Shown: piece by piece, positions 1 to 6,596 of the stretch | Numbering within the stretch: position 1 is the first letter of the stretch | Layout: each line of letters starts with the position of its first letter | Assembly: GCA_002692605.1 (NCBI GenBank) | Contig: NZLE01000106.1 | Span: 19,474-34,691 of the forward strand | From: Opitutia bacterium | Lineage (GTDB): Bacteria > Verrucomicrobiota > Verrucomicrobiia > Opitutales > Seribacteraceae | Direction of reading: 5' to 3' | Length of the DNA stretch: 15,218 nucleotides | Notes under the pieces: generated by a model | Database searches by the model: none | Told to the model about the DNA's origin: nothing | What the model saw: the letters and a program-made list of their open reading frames with translations, nothing else | Translations under genes and position numbers: made by a program

Positions 1-1406
1 AACATTCGGGCCGTCTCGGCCCCGTCTCTCCTGGCTTTGTCGTCAACGGGTCGCAAAACCTGAATGGTGCCGTTCCGGTTGGCGGACCAACCTCCCCCAT
101 AATCGGCGAAATAAAGGTTTCCATCATAGCCAAGCTCCACGTCCGATGCCGCCAACCCTTCCACAAGGGGATCAACGTTGAAGACCTTGAAACTGGATCC
201 GTCGGGTCGCAACTTGATCACCAAAGACTGGCACTTGGTTGCAGCGCCACGGTAGTCGGTGAGAAGGAAGGCGTTCCTCATACTTTCGGGCACCGAAGTC
301 CCGGTCAGTCGGGTAACTCCGGAGGGCCCGCTGCCCGCATGACCAATCGGAGGGAAGACCCATTGCGGAGCGCTGGGACTGAAGGTGTCGTACATTTTTT
401 CTCCAACCCAGACCGACTTGGAAACGTGAAAGTCCCCCCAATCCAAATCGCGTACGTACTGATGGGCCGATTGGTGAGACATGTCCCAACCCGAGTCCGT
501 GTTGTCCAGCACGTACACCACACGGCCGAAGTCGTCCCCTATATCACCAGTGTTGTCGAAAGTGAAAAGGTTTCCGTGATCGTCAAATGAAAGTTCCTGA
601 GGGTTTCGCAATCCCATGGCGTAGACTTCGAAGTTAGATCCGTCGGAATCGCATCGAAAGACCGCTCCTTTTCCGGCGGCGGCCTGAATCTCGCCCTGAC
701 CGTCCATAACGTGATATCCCCGATCTCCCACCGTAAAGTAGAGACGTCCGTCAGGCCCTCGGATAATGCCGTGAAGGTCATGCCCAGTGAAGGATACGCG
801 AACGCCAAAGCCTTCCACGATTTTTTCATTGCCCTCGGCGATTCCATCCCCATCCGCGTCGGTGAGTTTACGGACCGCGGGAATGCATGTGAAATAAACC
901 GCTTCCCTTTCCGCAAGGAGCGAAAAGCCAATCCCGTCCAAAGGCTCGTCAAAGGCATCGGAAAAAAGGCTTCGATGATCCGCCACGTAGTTTCCGTCAC
1001 GATCTTCGAGAAGAATCAGACGTTCCGGATACTGCGCGTACCAATCCATAGGACGTTTGTCCTGAAACTTCTGGTACATCTTCAAGCGATCATCGGTGGT
1101 GATCGACTTGAAGTCATCCTGAATCATATGACGATTGCTTCGCAAATCGGGCACTCCGAGGTTAAATCGGTGAGCTTCGGCGACAAAAACACGCCCCATG
1201 GGATCAATGTCCAAACTCGCAGGGTTTTCCACATGCGGGTAAGTCACCCAAGTATGCCCGAGGTACTCCTCGCTGAGAATCTTGCCCCTGAAGGCCGATG
1301 ATTCATTGGAGAGTTCGGGCATTTCACCTTCTCCGACCTCAAGAATTTTCCCCCAGACCAACTGGACGAAAAGAAGTAAAAAGACGATTTGAAAGATAAC
1401 ACGCAT
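1..1406 (-). CDS. PVC-type membrane-bound dehydrogenase-like beta-propeller protein, 3' end cut by window edge
   Basis: The frame opens at the ATG at 1406 and stays open to base 1, giving 468 visible codons with no stop; the C-terminus lies outside. Residues 1-19 form a signal peptide (MRVIFQIVFLLLFVQLVWG), so the protein is exported. The body matches my knowledge of the Pirellula/Verrucomicrobium 'putative membrane-bound dehydrogenase' family (TIGR02604-like propeller). Cues are HVENPASLDIDPMGRVFVAE near 58-77, EDRDGN at 134-139, the calcium-type loop DADGDG at 183-188, GHDLHG at 208-213, RGPDGRLYFTVGDRG at 216-230, GLRNPQELSFDDHGN at 265-279, and a late DVELGYDGNLYFADYG repeat near 422-437. 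These are recurrent propeller blades. Family members often continue into a HEAT-like region and a CxxCH haem-binding domain, which would lie beyond the edge. Substrate and electron acceptor are unknown. No good Shine-Dalgarno precedes the ATG. It is transcribed divergently from the PIG-L gene. Confidence 0.85.
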   Translation of the reverse strand, partial: MRVIFQIVFLLLFVQLVWGKILEVGEGEMPELSNESSAFRGKILSEEYLGHTWVTYPHVENPASLDIDPMGRVFVAEAHRFNLGVPDLRSNRHMIQDDFKSITTDDRLKMYQKFQDKRPMDWYAQYPERLILLEDRDGNYVADHRSLFSDAFDEPLDGIGFSLLAEREAVYFTCIPAVRKLTDADGDGIAEGNEKIVEGFGVRVSFTGHDLHGIIRGPDGRLYFTVGDRGYHVMDGQGEIQAAAGKGAVFRCDSDGSNFEVYAMGLRNPQELSFDDHGNLFTFDNTGDIGDDFGRVVYVLDNTDSGWDMSHQSAHQYVRDLDWGDFHVSKSVWVGEKMYDTFSPSAPQWVFPPIGHAGSGPSGVTRLTGTSVPESMRNAFLLTDYRGAATKCQSLVIKLRPDGSSFKVFNVDPLVEGLAASDVELGYDGNLYFADYGGGWSANRNGTIQVLRPVDDKARRDGAETARM

Positions 1407-1430
1407 GAGAAGTATGGGATAAACTCAAAC

Positions 1431-1458
1431 ATTATGCCCAAGATTCTCTTTGGGACAA
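1431..1458 (-). promoter_or_regulatory. Candidate sigma70-like promoter for the propeller gene
   Basis: On the minus strand, TTGTCC (1453-1458) and CATAAT (1431-1436) are separated by 16 bases. This resembles a -35/-10 pair with 4/6 and 5/6 matches to TTGACA/TATAAT. The -10 ends 24 bases before the ATG at 1406, which leaves a plausible short leader. The call is by pattern only; PVC promoters are less conserved than those of enteric bacteria. Confidence 0.35.
1437..1454. promoter_or_regulatory. Inverted repeat between the putative -35 and -10
   Basis: CCCAA (1437-1441) and TTGGG (1450-1454) are inverted arms around an 8-base centre. They lie in the spacer of the candidate minus-strand promoter, where a bound repressor would block it. 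The CCAAGA half-site (1438-1443) also occurs in the palindrome at 1472-1483. An operator role is inferred only. Confidence 0.3.
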
Positions 1459-1471
1459 GCCTCAGTTCGAC

Positions 1472-1483
1472 TCTTGGCCAAGA
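1472..1483. promoter_or_regulatory. Perfect 12-bp palindrome, possible operator
   Basis: TCTTGGCCAAGA equals its own reverse complement. It lies in the divergent region, 49 bases before the PIG-L ATG at 1532 and 66 bases upstream of the propeller-gene ATG at 1406. Its half-site CCAAGA recurs at 1438-1443. This could be a dimeric regulator site shared by the two divergent genes. No regulator gene is present in the window. Confidence 0.3.
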
Positions 1484-1512
1484 ATACCGAAAAAGGCAAA
1501 ACTTTGTCATAA

Positions 1513-1530
1513 GGGAAGGTTTTTCTTCCC
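1513..1530 (+). promoter_or_regulatory. Hairpin covering the ribosome binding site of the PIG-L gene
   Basis: GGGAAG (1513-1518) and CTTCCC (1525-1530) form a perfect 6-bp stem around the loop GTTTTT, ending one base before the ATG at 1532. The left arm carries the only purine-rich Shine-Dalgarno-like stretch (GGGAAGG). Folding would therefore hide the ribosome site for that ATG. Either translation is regulated or initiation really occurs at the in-frame ATG at 1565. Confidence 0.4.
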
Positions 1531-1531
1531 C

Positions 1532-2437
1532 ATGAGTCGGAACGGTCTTATCCTTTGGGTTTCCATGGCAAACCGATCCGACAATCCCTACCTCAAGTAT
1601 GCCCAATCCTTTCTGGATCTCGTTGAGCGGGGAAATGCGCTTCCCTACGGAGGCTTCTCTCCCCCTTCGGTCCGAGCCAGCGAAGCCTCGGCGCCCGTCG
1701 CCCTGATCCTTTCTCCCCACCCGGATGACGAATGCATCGTGGGTGGCTTACCGATCCGGCTCCTCAGAGAGGCCGGCTTCAAGATCGTCAACGTAGCCAT
1801 TACGCTCGGAAGCAAAGTGGAACGTAGGATGGCGAGGCTCGAGGAATTGCGCAAGGCCTGCGAGTGGATCGGTTTCGAGCTCCAGCAAATCGGTGAACAA
1901 GGTTTGGAAAAAGTGACTCCTGCCAACCGGCTGGAAGAACCGGACTCCTGGACACAAAAGGTTGGCCAACTTTCGGAAATCTTCGAAAAATGGAATCCGA
2001 CGCTCCTCTTTTTTCCGAACTCTCATGATTGGAATCAGACCCACCTGGGCGTACATCTACTTACCTTGGACGTCTTGCGGAACCAGAGGGATTTCAATCC
2101 CTTTTTGGTGGAAACCGAATATTGGGGGCAAATGCCCGCCCCCAATCTACTCGTGGAAAGTTCGACCGAAGAAGTGGCGGATTTACTGGGAGCCTTGTCT
2201 CATCATGAGGGTGAATTGAAAAGAAATCCCTTTCATCTGCGGATGCCTTCCTGGATGCAGGACAATGTCCGTAGAGGAGCCGAAGTGGTAGGTGGACAGG
2301 GAGGCCCGGCTCCCTCCTTTAACTTCGCCACCCTGTACCGAGTCAGTCGATGGATGGACGGGAAGTGGTTTCCCGCATGGCAAGGTGGGAAGATGCTCCC
2401 TTGTGGCGCAAACAGCCAAGAGACGCTTTTCTCCTAG
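1532..2437 (+). CDS. PIG-L family zinc-dependent N-deacetylase
   Basis: This is a 301-residue protein of the LmbE/PIG-L family, metal-dependent amidases that remove acetyl groups from N-acetylated sugars or sugar-thiol conjugates. The signature is complete: SPHPDDE at 61-67 supplies the zinc ligands H63 and D66 and the catalytic D65. The second motif HDWNQTHLGVH at 165-175 carries the remaining histidine ligand. Hydrophobic beta-strands flank the first motif (VALIL at 56-60), as in the Rossmann-like core. No signal peptide is seen, so it is probably cytoplasmic. Two starts are possible: the ATG at 1532, preceded by a GGGAAGG that is locked in a hairpin, and the in-frame ATG at 1565 (11 residues shorter), which begins MANRSDNPYLKY and has only a weak site. 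I recall family members that begin close to the NPYL segment, so 1565 is a real contender. It is the only plus-strand gene. Its stop is 8 bases from the convergent gluconokinase stop. Substrate unknown. Confidence 0.9.
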   Translation: MSRNGLILWVSMANRSDNPYLKYAQSFLDLVERGNALPYGGFSPPSVRASEASAPVALILSPHPDDECIVGGLPIRLLREAGFKIVNVAITLGSKVERRMARLEELRKACEWIGFELQQIGEQGLEKVTPANRLEEPDSWTQKVGQLSEIFEKWNPTLLFFPNSHDWNQTHLGVHLLTLDVLRNQRDFNPFLVETEYWGQMPAPNLLVESSTEEVADLLGALSHHEGELKRNPFHLRMPSWMQDNVRRGAEVVGGQGGPAPSFNFATLYRVSRWMDGKWFPAWQGGKMLPCGANSQETLFS

Positions 2438-2445
2438 CCTGCAAA

Positions 2446-2940
2446 TCAGCGGTTCTCCAAGTCTCGAAGAACGGACTGGATGGCGAATTCGGTGGAATCC
2501 GAAACGTCGATTCGAAGAGCCTCCTCGTTCCCCGGAATTTCCAAGGTTTCCAATTGGCTTTGCAGGAGGCTTCCCGGCATAAAGTGATCCTTTCTCCGAG
2601 CCATCCTTTTTTCCAAAACCGATTGAGGAGCGTGCAGGTGAATCAGGCGGACGGCCGTCCTCTCCACACCCAGAGTCAGCCTGCTTTTGCGGGTAAGGGC
2701 CGAACAAGTGAGCACAACTCCCCGGTCATCGTTCAAATACCGATCCAAGGTTCTGCGAATTTCCGACAACCAGGGAGCCCGGTCGGATTCAGTCAATGGC
2801 TCTCCCCTCGACATTTTCGCGAGGTTGGCCGGAGAATGAAAATCATCACCCTCCAAGAAATCAACCTTCAGTCTTTCGGCCAAAATTTTCCCCAAAGTGC
2901 TTTTACCCGATCCGCATACGCCCATTACAACAACGACCAT
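2446..2940 (-). CDS. gntK: Gluconokinase (ATP:D-gluconate 6-phosphotransferase)
   Basis: Phosphorylates gluconate to 6-phosphogluconate, entering the Entner-Doudoroff or pentose phosphate route in the cytoplasm. The 164-residue protein has a Walker A P-loop GVCGSGKST (7-15). It also has the GntK-specific blocks GDDFH (31-35), KM-x2-G-x-PL ending in DRAPWL (42-58), CSALTRKSR (79-87), and RKDHFMPGSLLQSQLETLE (116-134). Length is typical for single-domain gluconokinases (about 160-175). The frame can be read from a TTG at 2946. However, the ATG at 2940 has AGGGG (2949-2953) at a correct 8-base distance, while the TTG would be only 2 bases from it, so I use the ATG. It is the last gene of the minus-strand array, 56 bases after the dehydrogenase. 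Its neighbours, a lactonase-like protein and a polyol/sugar dehydrogenase, fit an oxidative sugar-acid pathway. A related kinase for another aldonate is the main alternative. Confidence 0.92.
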   Translation of the reverse strand: MVVVVMGVCGSGKSTLGKILAERLKVDFLEGDDFHSPANLAKMSRGEPLTESDRAPWLSEIRRTLDRYLNDDRGVVLTCSALTRKSRLTLGVERTAVRLIHLHAPQSVLEKRMARRKDHFMPGSLLQSQLETLEIPGNEEALRIDVSDSTEFAIQSVLRDLENR

Positions 2941-2948
2941 TGTCAATA

Positions 2949-2953
2949 CCCCT
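2949..2953 (-). promoter_or_regulatory. Ribosome binding site fixing the gluconokinase start
   Basis: AGGGG on the minus strand lies 8 bases before the ATG at 2940 and only 2 bases before the alternative TTG at 2946. It decides in favour of the ATG. Confidence 0.6.
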
Positions 2954-2996
2954 AGTTTGAATTCCTTCTACGGAAGCCCGACTTCGAGGCATTCGC

Positions 2997-4028
2997 TCAT
3001 GGTTGAAGGATCACCTTCATTAACCCTGCCTCTTTCGCATAAAGACGGTCAAACCACTCGGCTCCCTCCTCAAGCGTAGCCTGAGCGCTAATCAGAGGAG
3101 ATACCTTGATGGCTCCCTTGTCCATCAGTTCGATGCACTTGGGATATTCACCCGCGGATGCGCAACTTCCGAAAAGCGTAATCTCACGAGTCACCACCGA
3201 TTGGAGGGGAAACTCGACTTGTAGCGCCAAATTCCCAACCAAAACCACCGCCCCACCCTTGCGGGTCGCCTGAATTGCGGTTTCCACCGTGGGAGTGGAG
3301 CCAACCACTTCGAAGGAAACCCGAGCTCCCTGTCCTGCGGTCGCCCCAAGAATGGTTTCGATCGTATCCGATTCAAGGGGGTTGATGCTTTGCGTTGCTC
3401 CCAACTCCTTGGCCAATTTCAAACGATCCTTATCCAGATCCACCGCAATCACCCGATCGCATCCCGCTGCCCGGGCCGCTTGCACGAGAAGCAGACCGAT
3501 CATTCCCGCTCCCACCACAACCGATGCGTCTCCAGGTTGAAACTTGACCCGTCCAACCGCATGAACCGCAACCGAGACCGCCTCAATCATGGCGGCATGC
3601 TCGAAGGGCAAACTGGGGGGCAACTTGTAAAGAATGCGTGAGGGAACCGCGACGTACTCGGCGAAAGCGCCGTGCCTTCGGTACTCTCCGCAGGATACTC
3701 CCAAAACCATTCTCCGATCACATAGGTTGACTTTTCCTTCCAGGCAATATTCGCACTCTCCGCAATACACAGTGGAATCGAAGGTCACTCGATCCCCCAG
3801 AGAAAAACCTTCGACTTTCGCCCCCATGCCTTCAATCACTCCGGCGGCCTCATGCCCCATGATCAGCGGAGGAATTCGTCTGCCGCTGCTACCGTCGTAT
3901 CCATGTACGTCGCTTCCGCAGATGCCACAGGCCTTAACCCGGATCAGCGCCTCGTCCGCCGCTAAATCCGGAGTCGGGCTCTCTTGAATTCGGAGAACCT
4001 TAGGTTCGGTGAGTACTAGGGATTTCAC
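2997..4028 (-). CDS. Zinc-dependent medium-chain sugar/polyol dehydrogenase (threonine/sorbitol dehydrogenase-like)
   Basis: This is a 343-residue cytoplasmic oxidoreductase that would oxidise a hydroxyl group of a sugar, polyol or aldonate with NAD(P). Catalytic zinc ligands are C37 (in CGICGSD), H59-E60 (GHEAAG) and E149. The structural zinc site is complete: C89, C92, C95 and C103. The Rossmann motif GAGMIG (173-178) is followed by D197 at the end of the second strand, which usually favours NAD over NADP. The length equals that of L-idonate 5-dehydrogenases and galactitol-phosphate dehydrogenases. With gluconokinase directly downstream, an idonate/gluconate-type or sugar-lactone-forming role is attractive, but substrate cannot be read from sequence. 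The start is GTG at 4028, chosen because the protein begins with the family's MKxLVLxEP pattern; no clear Shine-Dalgarno is visible. It lies 26 bases after the SMP-30 gene, which suggests co-transcription. Confidence 0.88.
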   Translation of the reverse strand: MKSLVLTEPKVLRIQESPTPDLAADEALIRVKACGICGSDVHGYDGSSGRRIPPLIMGHEAAGVIEGMGAKVEGFSLGDRVTFDSTVYCGECEYCLEGKVNLCDRRMVLGVSCGEYRRHGAFAEYVAVPSRILYKLPPSLPFEHAAMIEAVSVAVHAVGRVKFQPGDASVVVGAGMIGLLLVQAARAAGCDRVIAVDLDKDRLKLAKELGATQSINPLESDTIETILGATAGQGARVSFEVVGSTPTVETAIQATRKGGAVVLVGNLALQVEFPLQSVVTREITLFGSCASAGEYPKCIELMDKGAIKVSPLISAQATLEEGAEWFDRLYAKEAGLMKVILQP

Positions 4029-4054
4029 GGAATGAAGCGGAAGCGCAAACCCGC

Positions 4055-5095
4055 TTAGAAACCCAAACCGGTGACCGAAGTTCTGATTCTCATCAAGAAC
4101 ATATCGGCAGTCATGTATAGTGTGGACCCATCGTCTCCGAAAGCGCAGTTGGCGGTGCGTTGACCAGTCAGGATAGTCCCAAGATGATCACCCTCTGGCG
4201 AAAAGACCAAGACTCCCCCTGGACCGGTAGCCCACAAGTTCCCCTGTTTGTCCACTTTCATTCCGTCGTTTCCACCCTGACGATCCGGATGTTTTCCACG
4301 GTAGGACGTGCTATCGAAAAAGACTCTCCCCTGTTTGACGAGACCATTTGGCTTGAGATCGAAAGACATCCATATGGGACGCGGACCATGGGAATTCGCG
4401 ACGTACAAGGTCTTCTCATCCGGAGAAAGAATGATGCCGTTGGGGCGCTCCAATTCCTTGGTGACCAAATCGACTTTTCCATTCTTACGGAGGAGATAAA
4501 CTCCCTGGAAATCAATTTCCCTCTTGGGGTCCTTTTCCTTCTTGACCAAACCATAGGGCGGATCGGTGAAATAAAGCTCGCCCTTACGGTTGTAGACCAA
4601 ATCGTTGGGACTGTTGAAGCGATTGCCCCGAAATGCGCCCGCCAAGGTTTCAAATCGCGAACTCGGCTTGGAAGTGGGGGTCAACATCCTCGCAACCCGC
4701 CGGTCTCCATGTTGGCAAAGAATCAAGTTTCCCCTCGCATCCAAGAGCAGCCCGTTGGATCCCGATTCCCCTCCCCTCGGGTTTTTCGCCGTGTATCCGG
4801 ACGGATTCAAATAGACGCTTGCTCCCTCGCCTTCCTTCCACTTGTAGACTTTGTTGGTGGGTACGTCCGAATAAAGCAGAAAGTCTCCCTTGGATACCCA
4901 GACCGGACCTTCGGACCACACGTAACCCTCGGCAAGAACTTCGATCTTCGCCCCTTTGGGCACAAGCTGGTTCATTCGGGGATCCAAACGTTCGACACTT
5001 CCCGCGGTGGGATAACTCTGTCCGCTGAGAACCTCTCCACAAAACATTAGAAATAAGGTGGATATTCGGAATATTTGGCTTTTCATCATTTTCAT
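4055..5095 (-). CDS. Exported SMP-30/gluconolactonase/LRE-family protein
   Basis: A six-bladed beta-propeller lactonase-like protein of 346 residues that would hydrolyse an aldono- or related lactone using a divalent metal. A signal peptide is visible at about 1-25 (MKMMKSQ, then ISTLFLMFCGEVLSG), so it acts outside the cytoplasm. Expected metal and active-site residues are present: E62 in WSEGPVW, N164-D165 in NSPNDLVYN, N219 in RPNGIILSPD, and D277 in GGNDGMKVD. The propeller repeats GELYFTDPPYG (172-182) and KTLYVANS (228-235) are also clear. The ATG at 5095 is followed by two further ATGs at 5089 and 5086; none has a strong ribosome site, so the exact start is uncertain by up to three residues. 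It begins 12 bases after the upstream sulfatase stop, which indicates one transcript. It is exported while the dehydrogenase and kinase are cytoplasmic, so its product would need import. It could instead be another SMP-30-like hydrolase. Confidence 0.87.
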   Translation of the reverse strand: MKMMKSQIFRISTLFLMFCGEVLSGQSYPTAGSVERLDPRMNQLVPKGAKIEVLAEGYVWSEGPVWVSKGDFLLYSDVPTNKVYKWKEGEGASVYLNPSGYTAKNPRGGESGSNGLLLDARGNLILCQHGDRRVARMLTPTSKPSSRFETLAGAFRGNRFNSPNDLVYNRKGELYFTDPPYGLVKKEKDPKREIDFQGVYLLRKNGKVDLVTKELERPNGIILSPDEKTLYVANSHGPRPIWMSFDLKPNGLVKQGRVFFDSTSYRGKHPDRQGGNDGMKVDKQGNLWATGPGGVLVFSPEGDHLGTILTGQRTANCAFGDDGSTLYMTADMFLMRIRTSVTGLGF

Positions 5096-5107
5096 TGAGG
5101 TTTTAGG

Positions 5108-6535
5108 TTATCTCCATTCGGAAGCCCAGTCATGGGTTTTCACCTGACTGTCTATGTGCCATTCCAGAAGTTGATCGAGAAGTCTTCGCCTGATCTCCAG
5201 AGCCTCCGGATGGTCCCAGAGATTGTTGGTTTCATCGGGATCTTCGCAGAGATTGAACAGTTGACCGCAGTCCATTCCCAGGAAATGCACCAATTTCCAC
5301 TCACGGCTTCGAATCATACTCATAAACTCCGTATCAGTGAGAATTGCGTCCTTGATCTGTTCGGCATACACGAACTCCCGTGGAGTCCAGGGTTCTCCCT
5401 TGAGGGCGGGAAGAAGGGATTGCGCTTCGAGGGATTTGGATACCTCGAGTCCGGCAATTTCCATCAGAGCGGGACCGATGTCCATGTGCTGGCAAAGCCC
5501 TTCGATCGAACGACCGCCCTCAAATCTTCCCGGAGCCCAAACCACCATGGGCACTCGGGTGATGAGATCGTACATAGTCCATTTCTGGCTGTGACCGTGA
5601 TCGGTCAGGCAATCCCCATGATCGGAACAGAGCACCACGATTCCATTTTCCAGGTAACCATGCTTTTCCAAGGCGCTCAGGATCTCCCCGATCTTTTCGT
5701 CAATCATGGTGACGTTGGCAAGGTAGTAGGCCCGCTGACGATGCCTCTGTTCGCGACTTGGTTCCAAGTCCAGAACCACCGAATCATGGTCCACTTCATG
5801 GTTGTGCTTTCTGAGTCCCTTGAGAGGTTCGGGCAGTCCGTCAAGCTCCTCCTGAGTCACTTCCATGAGAGGCAAATCTTTCTTTAGATAAGGCTCGGTG
5901 TAGCGCGGAATCGGATCATAGGGAGGGTGAGGACCGGGAAATCCGATCTGCAGAAAGAGAGGTTCGGTCTTGGGGTAGGCATCCAGCCACCAAGTGGCCG
6001 TGTCCCCGACGAAAAAGTCAGGATGCATATCCTCAGGCAACTCCCAGTCAAAGGCCCCCAAGGCTTCCTGATAATCGCTTCTTTTGCGGTAGAGCTCACG
6101 TTGCTGCTTGACCAAGCCCCTGGCTTTGAGAGCCTTGTCCCACTCGTCGAAGTAAAAGCGCTCCTCCAAATACCTGTCTTTGTTCTCGACCACGTACCGC
6201 TCGTGGAAACCGAGTGGAGTGTGATAGGGATAACTGTGCATTTTGCCGACGTTAACGCAACGGTATCCGGCCTCGGCGAATTGTTCGATCCATGACCTTT
6301 TCCAAGAATCCGCATTCTTGTAAATTCCAGTCGTATGGGGATAGTAACCGGTGAAGAGGCTTGCCCGGGCGGGAGCGCAGGAGGCAGCGGTGATGAAGCA
6401 ATTGTCAAAGGAGACGCCCTCCCTGACCAGACGATCCATGTGCGGAGTGTCCATATGAGCATTTCCCAAGGCGGCAATGGTATCGAACCGCTGCTGGTCG
6501 GTAATGATGAATATGATATTGGGCTTCTCCTGCAT
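5108..6535 (-). CDS. Cytoplasmic formylglycine-type sulfatase
   Basis: A 475-residue arylsulfatase-superfamily hydrolase that would cleave a sulfate ester from a small sugar or other organic sulfate. The formylglycine motif is C53-A-P-A-R57 followed by ASLFTG, the CxPxR core matured by an FGE/anSME enzyme not encoded here. Calcium and sulfate ligands are recognisable: D13-Q14 (ITDQQR, with Gln where many sulfatases have a second Asp), K98-x-H100 (GKMH), H203 (GPHPPYDP), D305-H306 (SDHGD) and K318. There is no signal peptide: residue 1 leads directly into the first strand (PNIIFIITDQQ), so it is cytoplasmic, unlike the sulfatase at 11616-13853. The start ATG at 6535 has AAGG (6541-6544) 5 bases upstream. 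The C-terminal part (GMDCGQLFNLCEDPDETNNL) is the usual sulfatase subdomain. Its position just before lactonase, dehydrogenase and kinase genes suggests it removes sulfate from imported oligosaccharide products. A phosphonate monoester hydrolase or choline-sulfatase-type activity is an alternative. Confidence 0.92.
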   Translation of the reverse strand: MQEKPNIIFIITDQQRFDTIAALGNAHMDTPHMDRLVREGVSFDNCFITAASCAPARASLFTGYYPHTTGIYKNADSWKRSWIEQFAEAGYRCVNVGKMHSYPYHTPLGFHERYVVENKDRYLEERFYFDEWDKALKARGLVKQQRELYRKRSDYQEALGAFDWELPEDMHPDFFVGDTATWWLDAYPKTEPLFLQIGFPGPHPPYDPIPRYTEPYLKKDLPLMEVTQEELDGLPEPLKGLRKHNHEVDHDSVVLDLEPSREQRHRQRAYYLANVTMIDEKIGEILSALEKHGYLENGIVVLCSDHGDCLTDHGHSQKWTMYDLITRVPMVVWAPGRFEGGRSIEGLCQHMDIGPALMEIAGLEVSKSLEAQSLLPALKGEPWTPREFVYAEQIKDAILTDTEFMSMIRSREWKLVHFLGMDCGQLFNLCEDPDETNNLWDHPEALEIRRRLLDQLLEWHIDSQVKTHDWASEWR

Positions 6536-6573
6536 GAGTACCTTAAAAACCCGCTAGAAGGGAATGGCAACGG

Positions 6574-6594
6574 TTTCCTTCGAATGGAAGGAAA
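6574..6594 (-). terminator. Perfect hairpin right after the barrel-protein stop
   Basis: Arms TTTCCTTC (6574-6581) and GAAGGAAA (6587-6594) are perfectly complementary around a 5-base loop, beginning 2 bases past the TAG stop at 6597-6599. No U-run follows directly; a T5 stretch on the minus strand occurs only at 6545-6549. It may be a weak attenuator or an mRNA 3'-end stabiliser between the barrel gene and the sulfatase rather than a strong terminator. Confidence 0.35.
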
Positions 6595-6596
6595 TT

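Noticed and set aside
711..1301. 196-codon plus-strand frame opposite the propeller gene
   Set aside because: The minus strand is continuously open from 1406 to 1 and encodes clear propeller motifs; the plus frame is a shadow.
4160..5050. 296-codon plus-strand frame opposite the SMP-30 gene
   Set aside because: No motif; the minus-strand lactonase-like protein has a signal peptide and all expected active-site residues.
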